Notes: generated by a model from the letters alone, not told the origin. Positions 34,501-45,600 are shown, counted from the stretch's first letter. The stretch: DNA of 64,000 nucleotides from Macrostomum hystrix (GCA_950097015.1 CATNEN010000025.1:434001-498000); one strand, 5' to 3'. Made by a program: numbers and translations.

Positions 34501-37500
34501 GAGTGAATAGGGGAGCTGGGTAGGCTCAATGGAGAGTCAATAGGGGGGCTGGGTAGACTCTAGGGAGAGTGAATAGGGGAGCTGGGTAGGCTCAATGGAG
34601 AGTCAATAGGGGGGCTGGGTAGGCTCAATAAGGAGTCAATAGGGGGGCTGGGTAGGCTTGGGTAGGCTATAATGTTCGTGTAACTACGTGTGCATTTTGC
34701 ATCTTGCAAACGCTGGCCCACTCGCCTAATCCTAATCCTAACAATGACCTGAGTCGTGGAATACAAAAGTACATTATTACATTTTCAATTACTATTTTTC
34801 AGTGAACTTTATCATTCGCAGACAGACTCGAGTAAAAGAAGAAGTCGCCAGTCTTAAAGGGCAAAAGGACTAGCCAAGCGAAAATTCTGATTAGCGACGA
34901 AGAAGACGATTCTAACTCCATTTCACTGATTCATGCTCCAACGATTTTGAGCTGCGCACTGCCCCCGAGGAAGCTATTTTCCAAACTAGCAACTCTGAAA
35001 TTTGTGTTTATAAATGAATCGGAAATCTTAAAAAATGATTACAGCTACCACCTATGCACAGCTCTGCCTACTGATCAAGTAGACTTGTGAGCTCATCAAC
35101 TGAAATTAAATTGTTTATTATAAAACTAGGCTTCGCTCACCAGATTAACCTTGGTCTCTTCTTTTCTGTCGCGTTGACGCACCCGCTGAAGGCAGACACT
35201 GGGGCTGGACCGAAGGTAAACTATGGAATGAGCAAGATGCAAATCTGAGTGGACAGCGCATAGGATAATGTATCTGCCAAGACTTTTCCAAGCTTTTTAG
35301 TAGTACAGATATGGTACAGAGGACCCGTACCACCCACTCCAGGGCATCTGTAATACCCACTCCAAGGCATCTGTAATACCCACTCCAAGGCATCTGTAAT
35401 ACCCACTCCAAGGCATCTGTAATACCCACTCCAAGGCATCTGTAATACCCACTCCAGGGCATCTGTACTGCCCACTCCAGGGCATCTGTACTGCCCACTC
35501 CAGGGCATCTGTACTGCCCACTCCAGGGCATCTGTACTGCCCACTCCAGGGCATCTGTAATACCCACTCCAGGGCATCTGTAATACCCATTCCAAGGCAT
35601 CTGTAATACCCACTCCAGGGCATCTGTACTGCCCACTCCAGGGCATCTGTACTGCCCACTCCAGGGCATCTGTACTGCCCACTCCAGGGCATCTGTAATA
35701 CCCACTCCAGGGCATCTGTACTGCCCACTCCAGGGCATCTGTACTGCCCACTCCAGGGCATCTGTACTACCCACTCCAAGGCATCTGTAATACCCACTCC
35801 AGGGCATCTGTACTGCCCACTCCAGGGCATCTGTACTACCCACTCCAAGGCATCTGTACTGCCCACTCCACGGCATCTGTACTACCCACTCCAAGGCATC
35901 TGTACTGCCCACTCCAGGGCATCTGTAATACCCACTCCAGGGCATCTGTAATACCCACTCCAGGGCATCTGTACTGCCCACTCCAGGGCATCTGTACTGC
36001 CCACTCCAGGGCATCTGTACTACCCACTCCAAGGCATCTGTAATACCCACTCCAGGGCATCTGTACTGCCCACTCCAGGGCATCTGTAATACCCACTCCA
36101 GGGCATCTGTACTGCCCACTCCAGGGCATCTGTAATACCCACTCCAGGGCATCTGTAATACCCACTCCAAGGCATCTGTACTGCCCACTCCAGGGCATCT
36201 GTAATACCCACTCCAGGGCATCTGTACTGCCCACTCCAGGGCATCTGTACCACCCACTCCAGGGCATCTGTAATACCCACTCCAGGGCATCTGTAATACC
36301 CACTCCAGGGCATCTGTACCACCCACTCCAAGGCATCTGTAATACCCACTCCAGGGCATCTGTACTGCCCACTCCAGGGCATCTGTACTACCCACTCCAG
36401 GGCATCTGTACTGCCCACTCCAGGGCATCTGTACTGCCCACTCCAGGGCATCTGTACCACCCACTCCAGGGCATCTGTAATACCCACTCCAGGGCATCTG
36501 TAATACCCACTCCAGGGCATCTGTACCACCCACTCCAAGGCATCTGTAATACCCACTCCAAGGCATCTGTACTGCCCACTCCAGGGCATCTGTAATACCC
36601 ACTCCAGGGCATCTGTACTGCCCACTCCAGGGCATCTGTACTGCCCACTCCAGGGCATCTGTACTACCCACTCCAAGGCATCTGTAATACCCACTCCAGG
36701 GCATCTGTACTGCCCACTCCAGGGCATCTGTAATACCCACTCCAGGGCATCTGTACTGCCCACTCCAGGGCATCTGTAATACCCACTCCAGGGCATCTGT
36801 AATACCCACTCCAAGGCATCTGTACTGCCCACTCCAAGGCATCTGTACTACCAACTCCACGGCATCTGGACTGCCCACTCCAGGGCATCTGTAATACCCA
36901 CTCCAGGGCATCTGTACTACCCACTCCAAGGCATCTGTAATACCCACTCCAGGGCATCTGTACTGCCCACTCCAGGGCATCTGTACTGCCCACTCCAGGG
37001 CATCTGTACTACCCACTCCAGGGCATCTGTAATACCCACTCCAGGGCATCTGTACTGCCCACTCCAGGGCATCTGTAATACCCACTCCAGGGCATCTGTA
37101 CCACCCACTCCAAGGCATCTGTAATATCCACTCCAGGGCATCTGTACCACCCACTCCAAGGCATCTGTAATACCCACTCCAGGGCATCTGTACTGCCTAC
37201 TCCAGGGCATCTGTACTGCCCACTCCAGGGCATCTGTACTACCCACTCCAAGGCATCTGTAATATCCACTCCAGGGCATCTGTAATACCCACTCCAGGGC
37301 ATCTGTACTGCCCACTCCAGGGCATCTGTACTGCCCACTACAGGGCATCTGTACTGCCCACTCCAGGGCATCTGTACTACCCACTCCAGGGCATCTGTAC
37401 TACCCACTCCAGGGCATCTGTACTGCCCACTCCAGGGCATCTGTACTGCCCACTCCAGGGCATCTGTACTGCCCACTCCAGGGCATCTGTACTACCCACT

Positions 37501-38719
37501 CCAAGGCATCTGTACTACCCACTCCAAGGCATCTGTACTGCCCACTCCAAGGCATCTGTACTGCCCACTCCAAGGCATCTGTACTACCAACTCCACGGCA
37601 TCTGGACTGCCCACTCCAGGGCATCTGTAATACCCACTCCAGGGCATCTGTACTACCCACTCCAAGGCATCTGTAATACCCACTCCAGGGCATCTGTACT
37701 ACCCACTCCAAGGCATCTGTAATACCCACTCCAGGGCATCTGTACTGCCCACTCCAGGGCATCTGTACTGCCCACTCCAGGGCATCTGTACTACCCACTC
37801 CAGGGCATCTGTACTGCCCACTCTAAGGCATCTGTAATATCCACTCCAGGGCATCTGTAATACCCACTCCAGGGCATCTGTACTGCCCACTCCAAGGCAT
37901 CTGTACTGCCCACTCCAAGGCATCTGTACTGCCCACTCCACGGCATCTGGACTGCCCACTCCAAGGCATCTGTACTGCCCACTCCAAGGCATCTGTACTG
38001 CCCACTCCACGGCATCTGTACTGCCCACTCCACGGCATCTGGACTGCCCACTCCAAGGCATCTGTACTGCCCACTCCAAGGCATCTGTACTGCCCACTCC
38101 ACGGCATCTGTACTGCCCACTCCACGGCATCTGGACTGCCCACTCCAAGTCCTGTGTACCAGCCCATGTTCTCGGTAATTTCCTTAGTCGTAACTAATAC
38201 CACTAAAAGCTATGAGCTCACCGATCAGGTCCAAATGAACGATGGGATCCTCAAGAAACGTGTTGTACCACTTAGTGAGTATTTCATACTCGGGATCCTG
38301 CATCAGGCCTCTGCGTATCGCGTACAAATGGTTTGTGGGATATTGGGAATACTCCGGTTAACAAGTCCCAACCAAACAAGCCAAACTGACCTCCGATGCA
38401 GGCTCTCCACAAACACTTCAACGCACGAGTGCAGCGATCGCTCCATTAGGCAGAAGCCGCCGCTAGAACCAGAAACGGAATGACCATCGATCATAGTGAG
38501 CATGACGTAAGACTGGAACATGGCTGACCAACGCTGTGGATTATCGTACATCATCTGCAATAGGTTGCAGCCGCAATAATTGGTCCATCTGTTCACCGGT
38601 TCGTCCACAATGCGATAGGAACGCATCGGTGAGCCTGGCGCCGATTCAAATAGCCAGCTGCGTCTCAGGCTATTCACTAGTGAGGTCTTGCCGCTGCCAA
38701 TGTTGCCCTCGATGCAGGC
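28369..38719 (-). CDS. dNK: Deoxynucleoside kinase (TK2/dNK family), four exons seen, N-terminus not found
   Basis: Predicted join on the minus strand is 38719-38391, 38310-38222, 35220-35141 and 28593-28369. Phases fit across all joins (2, 1, 0). The family phosphorylates deoxynucleosides with ATP for nucleotide salvage. Visible landmarks are the P-loop IEGNIGSGKT, DEPVNRW, FQSYVMLTM and MERSLHS (the catalytic E-R-S). Exon 3 carries YLRSSPSVCLQRVRQRD and the Arg-rich lid. The last exon has LHQLHDSWL and VIVLDADKSAE. At least 241 residues are seen. The exon holding the start and any mitochondrial signal is not recognised within the first few hundred bases upstream. Introns are 80, 3001 and 6547 bp; the latter two are dominated by minisatellites. 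Which nucleoside is preferred cannot be read from the sequence. Confidence 0.88.
28640..29425. repeat. 23-bp minisatellite in kinase intron 3, about 34 copies
   Basis: Very uniform units with the core CTATCCAGTGTGACCCTCAC. The array ends within about 50 bp of the last exon's acceptor. Few substitutions suggest recent expansion. Confidence 0.95.
29426..29814. other. Intronic unique sequence
   Basis: AT-rich sequence inside kinase intron 3 between two satellites, with no feature seen. Confidence 0.4.
29815..32215. repeat. 25-bp satellite with higher-order structure, about 95 copies
   Basis: Units carry GACAGTAGAAGTAGATTGAT plus ATGTG. Marker variants recur in the same order. GACAGTAAAAG is at about 29991, 30741 and 31466, and AAGTAGACCG at about 30587, 31311 and 31961. 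Blocks of roughly 725 bp (about 29 units) were therefore amplified as a whole. Confidence 0.95.
32216..33030. other. Intronic unique sequence with a short perfect palindrome
   Basis: Unique sequence inside kinase intron 3. It contains the palindromic insertion at 32852-32884 and otherwise nothing recognised. Confidence 0.4.
32842..32894. mobile_element. 33-bp perfect palindrome flanked by 10-bp direct repeats
   Basis: The arms AGGGACTACTAAAACA and TGTTTTAGTAGTCCCT are separated by one G. The palindrome is bounded immediately on both sides by GAAGGTAAGC (32842-32851 and 32885-32894). This is what a minimal inverted-repeat transposon insertion with a target-site duplication looks like. Confidence 0.7.
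33031..33752. repeat. 32-bp minisatellite, about 22 copies
   Basis: Units carry AGTTCGGTTGCTCTAGGGAG then AGTATCTAGGGG. They pass directly into the related 33-bp family. Confidence 0.95.
33753..34668. repeat. 33-bp minisatellite, about 28 copies
   Basis: Units carry AGCTGGGTAGGCTCAATGGA then GAGTCAATAGGGG, and alternate with a CTCTAGGGAGAGTGAATA variant. That variant resembles the neighbouring 32-bp unit, so the two families share an ancestor. Confidence 0.95.
34669..35140. other. Intronic unique sequence
   Basis: Unique sequence inside kinase intron 3 just downstream of the lid exon. No other feature seen. Confidence 0.4.
35141..35220 (-). CDS. dNK: dNK lid exon (YLRSSPSVCLQRVRQRD)
   Basis: 80 bp with acceptor CATTCCATAG and donor AATCTG/gtgagc. 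It lies about 110 bp beyond a 2.8-kb satellite. A 680-codon satellite frame runs through it in another phase and hides it from simple ORF scans. Confidence 0.88.
35330..38152. repeat. 23-bp satellite filling kinase intron 2, about 122 copies
   Basis: Units carry ACTCCAGGGCATCTGTACTG plus CCC. The array occupies about 94% of the 3001-bp intron. Variants (ACTGCC, AATACC, ACTACC; CCAGGG, CCAAGG, CCACGG) are intermixed, with local higher-order repeats. All three minus frames are open over long spans (up to 680 codons), but this is a property of the unit, not a gene. Confidence 0.97.
38222..38310 (-). CDS. dNK: dNK short exon (WYNTFLEDPIVHLDLI)
   Basis: 89 bp with acceptor GATACGCAG and donor ATCG/gtgagc. 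The peptide GLMQDPEYEILTKWYNTFLE aligns with the family segment between the E-R-S motif and the YLR lid strand. Confidence 0.85.
38391..38719 (-). CDS. dNK: dNK exon with P-loop and E-R-S motif
   Basis: The exon starts after ...CGCTTAG and ends CGGAG/gtcagt. It encodes 109 codons plus two bases, from ACIEGNIGSGKT to VESLHR. It holds the nucleotide-binding loop and most of the nucleoside pocket. Confidence 0.9.
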
Positions 38720-38724
38720 CTAAG

Positions 38725-38904
38725 CGCGAGCCCGTTATGAGTCAAGAATATATTGAGCAGCAATACAACACGCCGAAGAGATATTTATCACGAATAAGGG
38801 AAGAGTGAAGCCAGATACTTTAACAGCTGTAGCGACACTGGCGCGCTGACAGCTGCACGCTTGCTGTCAATCGCTAATTAAAAAGCTCTGTCGACCTACA
38901 ACCA
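38725..38904. other. Sequence upstream of the first visible kinase exon
   Basis: Expected to hold an intron or 5' part of the kinase. I see no in-frame ATG or donor here, so the first coding exon must lie further right or be unrecognisable. Confidence 0.4.
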
Positions 38905-39352
38905 ATCCTTGCCTATCCACTGTCTATCCCTGATTAACTAGCTGTCTATCCACTGTCTATCCCTGATTAACTAGCTGTCTATCCACTGTCTATCCCTGAT
39001 ACACTAGCTGTCTATCCACTGTCTATCCCTGATACACTAGCTGTCTATCCACTGTCTATCCCTGATACACTAGCTGTCTATCCACTGTCTATCCCTGATA
39101 CACTAACTGTCTATCCACTGTCTATCCCTGATACACTAGCTGTCTATCCACTGTCTATCCCTGATACACTAGCTGTCTATCCACTGTCTATCCCTGATAC
39201 ACTAACTGTCTATCCACTGTCTATCCCTGATACACTAGCTGTCTATTCACTGCCTAGCACTGATTGTGGTATGAATCTGTCTATCCCTGATACACTAGAT
39301 GTCTATTCACTGTCTATCCTAATAGATGTCTATTCACTGTCTATCCTAACTG
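38905..39352. repeat. 33-bp minisatellite, about 13 copies
   Basis: Units carry CTGTCTATCCACTGTCTATC then CCTGATACACTAG. The right-hand copies degenerate. Confidence 0.93.
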
Positions 39353-39356
39353 CCTA

Positions 39357-40130
39357 TCTAGGCTAGCAAATCTCAGGCTAGCGAAACTCAGGCTAGCAAA
39401 ACTTATTCCTGCAAAACTCAGGCTAGCAAAACTTATTCCTGCAAAACTCAGGCTAGCAAAACTTATTCCTGCAAAACTCAGGCTAGCAAAACTTATTCCT
39501 GCAAAACTCAGGCTAGCAAAACTTATTCCTGCAAAACTCAGGCTAGCAAAACTTATTCCTGCAAAACTCAGGCTAGCAAAACTTATTCCTGCAAAACTCA
39601 GGCTAGCAAAACTTATTCCTGCAAAACTCAGGCTAGCAAAACTTATTCCTGCAAAACTCAGGCTAGCGAAACTCAGGCTAGCAAAACTTATTCCTGCAAA
39701 ACTCAGGCTAGCGAAACTCAGGCTAGCGAAACTCAGGCTAGCGAAACTCAGGCTAGCAAAACGTATTCTAGCAAATCTCAGGCTAGCAAAACTTATTCCT
39801 GCAAAACTCAGGCTAGCGAAACTCAGGCTAGCGAAACTCAGGCTAGCAAAACTCAGGCTAGCGAAACTCAGGCTAGCGAAACTCAGGCTAGCGAAAATCA
39901 GGAGAGCGAAACTCAGGCTAGCAAAACTCAGGCTAGAAAAACTAGCAAATCTCAGGCTAGCAGTACTCAGGCTAGCGAAACTCAGGCTAGCAAAACTTAT
40001 TCTAGCAAAACTCAGGCTAGCGAAACTCAGGCTAGCGAAAATCAGGAGAGCGAAACTCAGGCTAGCAAAACTTATTCTAGAAAAACTAATGCTAGCAAAC
40101 ATTATTCTAGTAGAACAAAGGCTAGCTAAC
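39357..40130. repeat. 15-bp GCTAGC-containing minisatellite, about 50 copies
   Basis: The basic unit AGGCTAGCAAAACTC alternates with a TTATTCCTGCAAAACTC variant to make a 30-bp period over 39380-39660. The minus strand reads as a 266-codon frame of FASLS/FAGIS pentads, a product of the 15-bp period. Confidence 0.95.
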
Positions 40131-40997
40131 ATAATACTCATCTAGCTAACTAGCTAACACAATAGTAGCATAACTCAAGCTATTGAAAGTTATAACTTGC
40201 AACTCAAAAGCATCAAACTTAGTAAACAAAATGAATGCAAGCTGAACTAGATAGGCTTAGGAAATTACATAGCTAGGCAATTCTGACCTTGCTGATCTAT
40301 AGCTAAATCAAGCATTTAACTATTAACAATTAAGATCCATCAATGTCAATAAAATATGCAAAAATAACAGATATAGCTAAACTTACAGTGAATCCTGTAT
40401 GATAGAGTTTCTTGTTGAATGCTATCATATATCCATGTAGAAATGTTTTTCTTTGGTAGGCATAAAAGCCTTTAAAAAATAGGCTTAATGCCTGAAAGTT
40501 ATTGTAATTGTGTTGCAAAGATATCAACCATATAATAGTGAAAAAAGCATAAGACTTGCAGCAAAGTTTACTTATTTAATTAAGTAAATAGATAGCAATA
40601 TAAATATTCTATATACACTATGTTGCTAATAGTTATTTTACTTACCATATGTATACTATATATATTGTCAAGACTCATACACTGAATGAGCTGAAAGTAA
40701 TAAACTAAAAAATAATACAAACTTAACCCATAAATAAAGTGACTTAAAAAATGAAGCTTAAAAATTAAATTGAACTAATAAGATAGTGAGAACTGAAAAG
40801 TCTGAAGCCAACTAAATAACTGACTACTTTAGTTTAGTTATTCCTATAGTTTCAAAATACAATACATTAGCGATTATTGTAACTGTTAAGTATTATCGTG
40901 AAGTTACACATTACTGTAAAAACTAAATAAGTAATATTGTTTTTATTTGTCACCTAAAAACACTTTGGACTAAAAAACGATCCAGATTTGTCATGCT
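40131..40997. other. AT-rich non-coding region
   Basis: AT-rich unique sequence without a supported feature. It may contain the missing kinase first exon, but I cannot see it. Confidence 0.4.
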
Positions 40998-41077
40998 TTA
41001 ACAGTAGAACTACAAAGGGGGAATCCCCCTCCTTGATAAAAACTGGCGGCAAAATGGCTCGGTAGTCCTACTGTTAA
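40998..41077. mobile_element. 80-bp piggyBac-like MITE
   Basis: Terminal inverted repeats CAGTAGAACTAC and CAGTAGGACTACC (right end, read inward) are each bordered by TTAA (40998-41001 and 41074-41077). TTAA target sites are the hallmark of piggyBac-type transposition. The interior GGGGGAATCCCCC is shared with the larger elements at 44.1 and 47.3 kb. Confidence 0.7.
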
Positions 41078-41941
41078 AACACTGCAAGAATATGAACTTT
41101 TATAGACTAAAATACTTAAAGTAAGCCCTATTTATGTAAATATTTGCAGGCGTGTGCAATACGTTTACTACCCATTGTGCAATCGTTATTTTAAAAGTCA
41201 TCGCGAAGTCCATGAATTGGCAAATAAAACAAAAAATATAATTTTTTTATCAGTCTATTTATATACTTGGTAATCCAGAACGTTTAAAGTTTTTCTTTAT
41301 TTAAAATATACCCCAAAATAGCCTTTTGTATTTTTCGTTGCAGTCTACTGATGACTAATATTGCATGAATTGCAATTTACTATTATTACTTTTCTAACTT
41401 AGACTGCGCAATGCGCATATTTTTACAGAAAGTTCTGGTTAGTTCAGTGTATAAGAGCAATTAAAATAGCTGAGAAGGGCTAATATAGTAACACTAACAT
41501 TACTAAATTACGTACCTAACATAATAATAATCCAAATAGAAATAATAAATATAATGATAATAAAAATAAAATTAATTGAAACATTAATATGAAATATAAT
41601 ATACTGTTAAGTAATTTTAAGTATATTATATTAATTGAAATATATTAATGTTATTTGCGATCTTTGATGAGTGCATGAGTGCATATCTGAGTGGAATTCG
41701 ACCATAGACAACAGCAGTGGCGGGCTGCCGTTATAGTTTCAACCTCGTTTCAACACGCGTAGGCTAACTACAATATATTGACGCATGTGCTCGAATTGCA
41801 GCCAAAAAGGCATCTATACACTACATGAACGAGTATATCCAAGAGCCTCACGCAGGCAAATTACGCTAGTATTATTAGATCAGTCAAACAAAGGTCACAA
41901 CAGATACCCTATTACACAACGGACGATTGTTGAGACCAACC
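41078..41941. other. AT-rich region upstream of the Rab escort gene
   Basis: AT-rich sequence with poly-AT stretches at 41520-41640. The promoter of the + strand REP gene presumably lies here, but no box is convincing. Confidence 0.4.
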
Positions 41942-44900
41942 ATGGACAGGCTGCTGGATTCCTACGACGTCATAGTGGTGGGCACTGGCATCACGGAGGC
42001 CATGCTGTCTTCCGCGTTGGGCCGTGTGCGCAGCAGCGTTCTTCACCTCGACGCCAATAGTTATTACGGCGATATATGGGCAACAAAATCACTGACAGAT
42101 TTCGTGCTTTGGCTGTCTCGTCCGGTGTCAGAGGAACAACATCAGCATCAACAGATCCAGCTGCCTGACCTGTGGCAGCAGCCAGTCGGTTTATTTCTGG
42201 CTGCGGCAACTACTACGGGTGGCAGTTCGCGTACCGTCGGCGCCTTGACCACAGTCCGGCTGCCACAGGCAGATTCAAGCGTAGCCAACCGGGACTGGTT
42301 CTGGGCGCCGCGGCTGCAAGAGGAAATGGAAGCCAACCGGGAGAATTCGCTGCAGAGAGTGAGTATAAGCCTCTAATAACTGCCAGTTATGAAGTCTATC
42401 GCCTTACCAAGTAAGCTTCAATGAGTGTCTTGCCAATTATGAACGGCAAGTCCAAGGACTATTAAGAAGATGCGTTACTTTAGTCGTCCTTAGATTTACC
42501 TTGCTTATGTGTCTCATGATCATGATGAATTTATTGAGTATACAGTTGAATGGCGCGACATTTTTTTGTTTTGTGACAGGCGTTTGTTTGATTGGTCACG
42601 GAGTGTTGACTTGTGGCCGCTTGTGAAACATTGTGATTGGCTTAAAGATAAGACCACTCATTTCTCGACACAAACCCATAGGCAAGCGCTTGACTGTCTG
42701 CAGCCAATCAAATTTCATAGTCTGATAGTGAGTCATTGTCGTGTACTGGGTGGGATACCCTAGCGCCATTGTAAAACCTCTGTTTTCCATTCTGCCTTTA
42801 CAATTGAATAGAAAAACCTCATTTTCTCTGTGCTTTTAAAGTTAAAATTCTGAAAATTGTGATTTCGATCATTCCGATCGTTCTAGTCGTTAGATTGGTA
42901 AACAAATTAAATTGAGTAAAACTAGGTATAAAGTGCCACCTAGACTACTTGCAGTAAAATACTAAAGAGATAATAGAAATTACACTTTTGGGACAGATGC
43001 ACAGCCGCACAGCCGCGCTATTCCGCGGCGCTTTCAAAGGCATTAGGTACTCGAGTGTCTTGCCGAGATTTGAGCTCCCGACCTTTCGGTCAAAAGTCAA
43101 AATCTTTATTCACTGGCTCCTGGCAGTAAGGCGCGAGTATCTTAACATAACAAAAATCAAATCGTTTGTTATGTTGATACATGCCGTAAAAGCATTGACT
43201 AATTTAAAACATCCTAGCACTAGCAAAATAACCATTGTCACAAAGTGACAGCCACCAAGAAATACAACAAATAAACAAATACTACTCCTAGAATCTATGC
43301 ATTTTATATCAAGGAACAATATCATTCTACTTCGTAATTGTTATGATCCAGGACATTGCAGACTGCGGATTGCAAACTTCCCTGTTCCCTAGAGCTTTAA
43401 TTCAAGCAAACTATTGCTCTGCTTATGGTCAGGCAAACTGGTTTCTATAGATTCAGAACTCCATGGGACAGGGCACTCGTGAGCTAAATTAGCTGTTTGC
43501 TTGCGATTTGTTCACTGCATTGAGGTTATACACAGTTGTTTATACACACGTTAGCAGCTGAGTAGCGGAATGTGCATGCCTTCTTTTGCTCTTATTTAAG
43601 CCTTGTTTTGACTCACTGGACTGGGTGGTTGCCAGTTAGTATAGGGGCATTCTTTACAGCTTGAATAATATAAATTGTCAAAGTGGACCCCTTTTTACGC
43701 TATTCATATGAGAGCAACAACATTAATGTGATACTATACAGAAAACAATGTTTTCCTGGCTGTGTTGTACTTTTAAACATTCTGAAATCATACCGTTTTT
43801 TCCTCCTGTGATTTTCCTACTGTGATTTTTTTCTGATTTTTAAGGAAACCAATTGCGACAAATCAAAATCACTAAATTTTAGCTGCTGGTAGGGTTGTAT
43901 GAAATTCACTAGCGCTTATGGGAAAAATCCGACCTTTGGCCAGAATCATTGAATATTTCGACGGTCTGAAGAGCTGGCGACTTGATTCTTTGTTTCAGAA
44001 GATGCGCAACAAAAAGTTGGCCCGTGTCCTTGAGTTTCGTGGCTTGCGTTGCTCCGTTCGGGTGCAGCTAAAATTATCAGGGGGAAATCCCCCACATCGT
44101 AGTACTACTACTGTTAGTTGGAGAAATTCAGTGAGAGAAGTCGACTGAAATATATTGTAAGCTAAAAACAAAGCAGTGGTTGAAGCTGTCTTGAATCGAT
44201 GGGTACAAAACTTCAAAATGTTGCCGCCACAATTCTGACCCTGCCAGGAGCAGGCCAAGCCGGATATCCGGGGCGACCGGCCGTCGCGCATCAGCCTGCA
44301 GCAGCTGGTTAACCAGAATCGCCGCTTTAACTTGGACATCACGCCGCGCCTGACTTTCACTGGCAGCAGCCTCATGAACCTGCTGCACCGCACTGGTTTG
44401 GGCTTCTACTCAGATATTCAGCGCGTTGGACGGTGCCTGCACCTCAGGCAGAGGGGGCACCTGATTAACCTGCCTATAGAGCCCTCCGGCATCGAATCCT
44501 GGCCCCGTCTAGCCGAGAGCGAGAGGCAGGCTCTGTGCGCCTTTCTGCAGCGCTGTCGCTACTTTCCAGTGGTTGCGCCTGGCGTCACTGGAACAGCGCA
44601 GGAGCAGCCTTTACTGCATCCAGGAGAGGAGCGAACGCCGCAAACGCTGGATGAGCTGCTGGAGCAGTCCGGTATCACAAGTGAGCTGGCTAAAGCGCTG
44701 GTCATAGATTCCTACGCCATGTGCCAGCCGACAGAGGACGCATTGGAGGGCGTTCGGCGAATTCAGCGGTACCTGAGCTCTCTACCTGAGGAGCCAGACT
44801 CCCAGCTGGGCCCTCTCGCCTGGGTACATTACGGCAGCAACGAAATCACGGAGGTTTTCTGTCGCCACTCTGCCGTCTGGGGCGCCACCTTCGTGCTGCG

Positions 44901-45600
44901 TCGCGGCATCGAATCAGTCAGCGTTGAGGACAATCGCGTCACTAGCGTGACACTGAGCGGCGGCAGCAGGGAGCGAGTCGGCATGCGCCACCTTGTGCTG
45001 AACGCGCGCTACGCACCGCACCATTGGCTAGACGTCGCCAGAGTCCGCCAGGTGGCGCGCGCAGTGTTTGTCACCGATGCGCCGTTGCGTGCAGAAGTTG
45101 TTCAACCATTGGATGCCGAATTAAATCGCGGCACCGGTATTACACATTTTTTACATCGGATCGAGGGCTATCGAAAGTTGGCGCACATAATTGAACTATC
45201 AACCATCACGAAAGCTTGCCCTGCTGACACGTGGGTTGTACACATGACATTGCCACTTTCGGCTGAAGACGCGAGTTCGAGTCCTCGCCAGGCCTTTAGC
45301 AACCTTGTTGCGGCACTATTCGCCACCGATGAGGACGACACGTCCCGGCCCCACGCGCTTCTGTCAGCCTTCTTTACCTTGAAGGACTACAGCGAGGCGG
45401 TGAAGCTGAGGCTGCCGAGCCTGCCGGAGAATGTCCACCTCGTGCCCGGCACGGATTCCGACCTCGACTTCGATGGCAACGTTCGCTGCGCTGACGAAGC
45501 GTTTCGCCGGATATGTCCCGGACGACAGTTTTTGTCGGTGGCGCCCCCGCACTCGATGTCCGATAGTCCAATCAGCACGGCCCACGCGGCCCACCAGTGA
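41942..45600 (+). CDS. Rep: Rab escort protein (REP/CHM family), two exons
   Basis: Predicted join is 41942-42358 and 44248-45600, phase 0, 589 aa. REP binds newly made Rab-GDP in the cytosol and presents it to geranylgeranyl transferase II. The N-terminus has the GDI/REP dinucleotide-fold signature YDVIVVGTGITEAMLSSAL, then VLHLDANSYYGDIWA at 33-47. Exon 2 begins near the conserved RRFNLDITPRL and continues with SNEITEVFCRHSAVWGATF, typical of the GDI/REP sequence-conserved regions. Near the C-terminus is LPENVHLVPGTDSDLDFDG, a REP-type block. The length lies between fly and vertebrate proteins. The 1.9-kb intron carries a transposon fragment. ATG context is ACCATGG. Confidence 0.93.
42990..43110 (-). 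mobile_element. Possible tRNA-like SINE fragment in the REP intron
   Basis: CACAGCCGCACAGCCGCGCT followed by GAGCTCCCGACCTTTCGGTC (plus strand) resembles parts of SINE ends and a reversed B box. The match is weak and fragmentary. Confidence 0.35.
43890..44113 (+). mobile_element. Fragment of the TTAA-type element in the REP intron
   Basis: About 220 bp match, in opposite orientation, 47349-47567. Shared blocks include GGGAAAAATCCGACCTTTGG and GCGCAACAAAAAGTTGGCCC. The right end reads ...GTAGTACTACTACTG-TTAG, a slightly mutated terminal repeat and target site. The other end is missing. A 76-codon frame crosses it but has no recognised domain. Confidence 0.65.

Noticed and set aside
35145-37187. 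A 680-codon minus-strand frame of repeating MPWSG/YRCPGVG/TDALEW
   Set aside because: It comes from a stop-free 23-bp satellite that is open in all three frames. It lies in a kinase intron and runs through a real exon in the wrong frame.
39341-40141. A frame reading FASLS/FAGIS, like a pentapeptide-repeat protein
   Set aside because: The five-residue period is simply the 15-bp DNA period. The usual Asp/Asn before the central Leu/Phe is absent, and there is no flanking gene structure.
43918-44148. A short frame (MGKIRPLARIIEYFDGLKSW) as a transposase fragment
   Set aside because: The same DNA at 47.4 kb carries frameshifts relative to it, and I cannot match it to any transposase. It is treated as transposon non-coding sequence.
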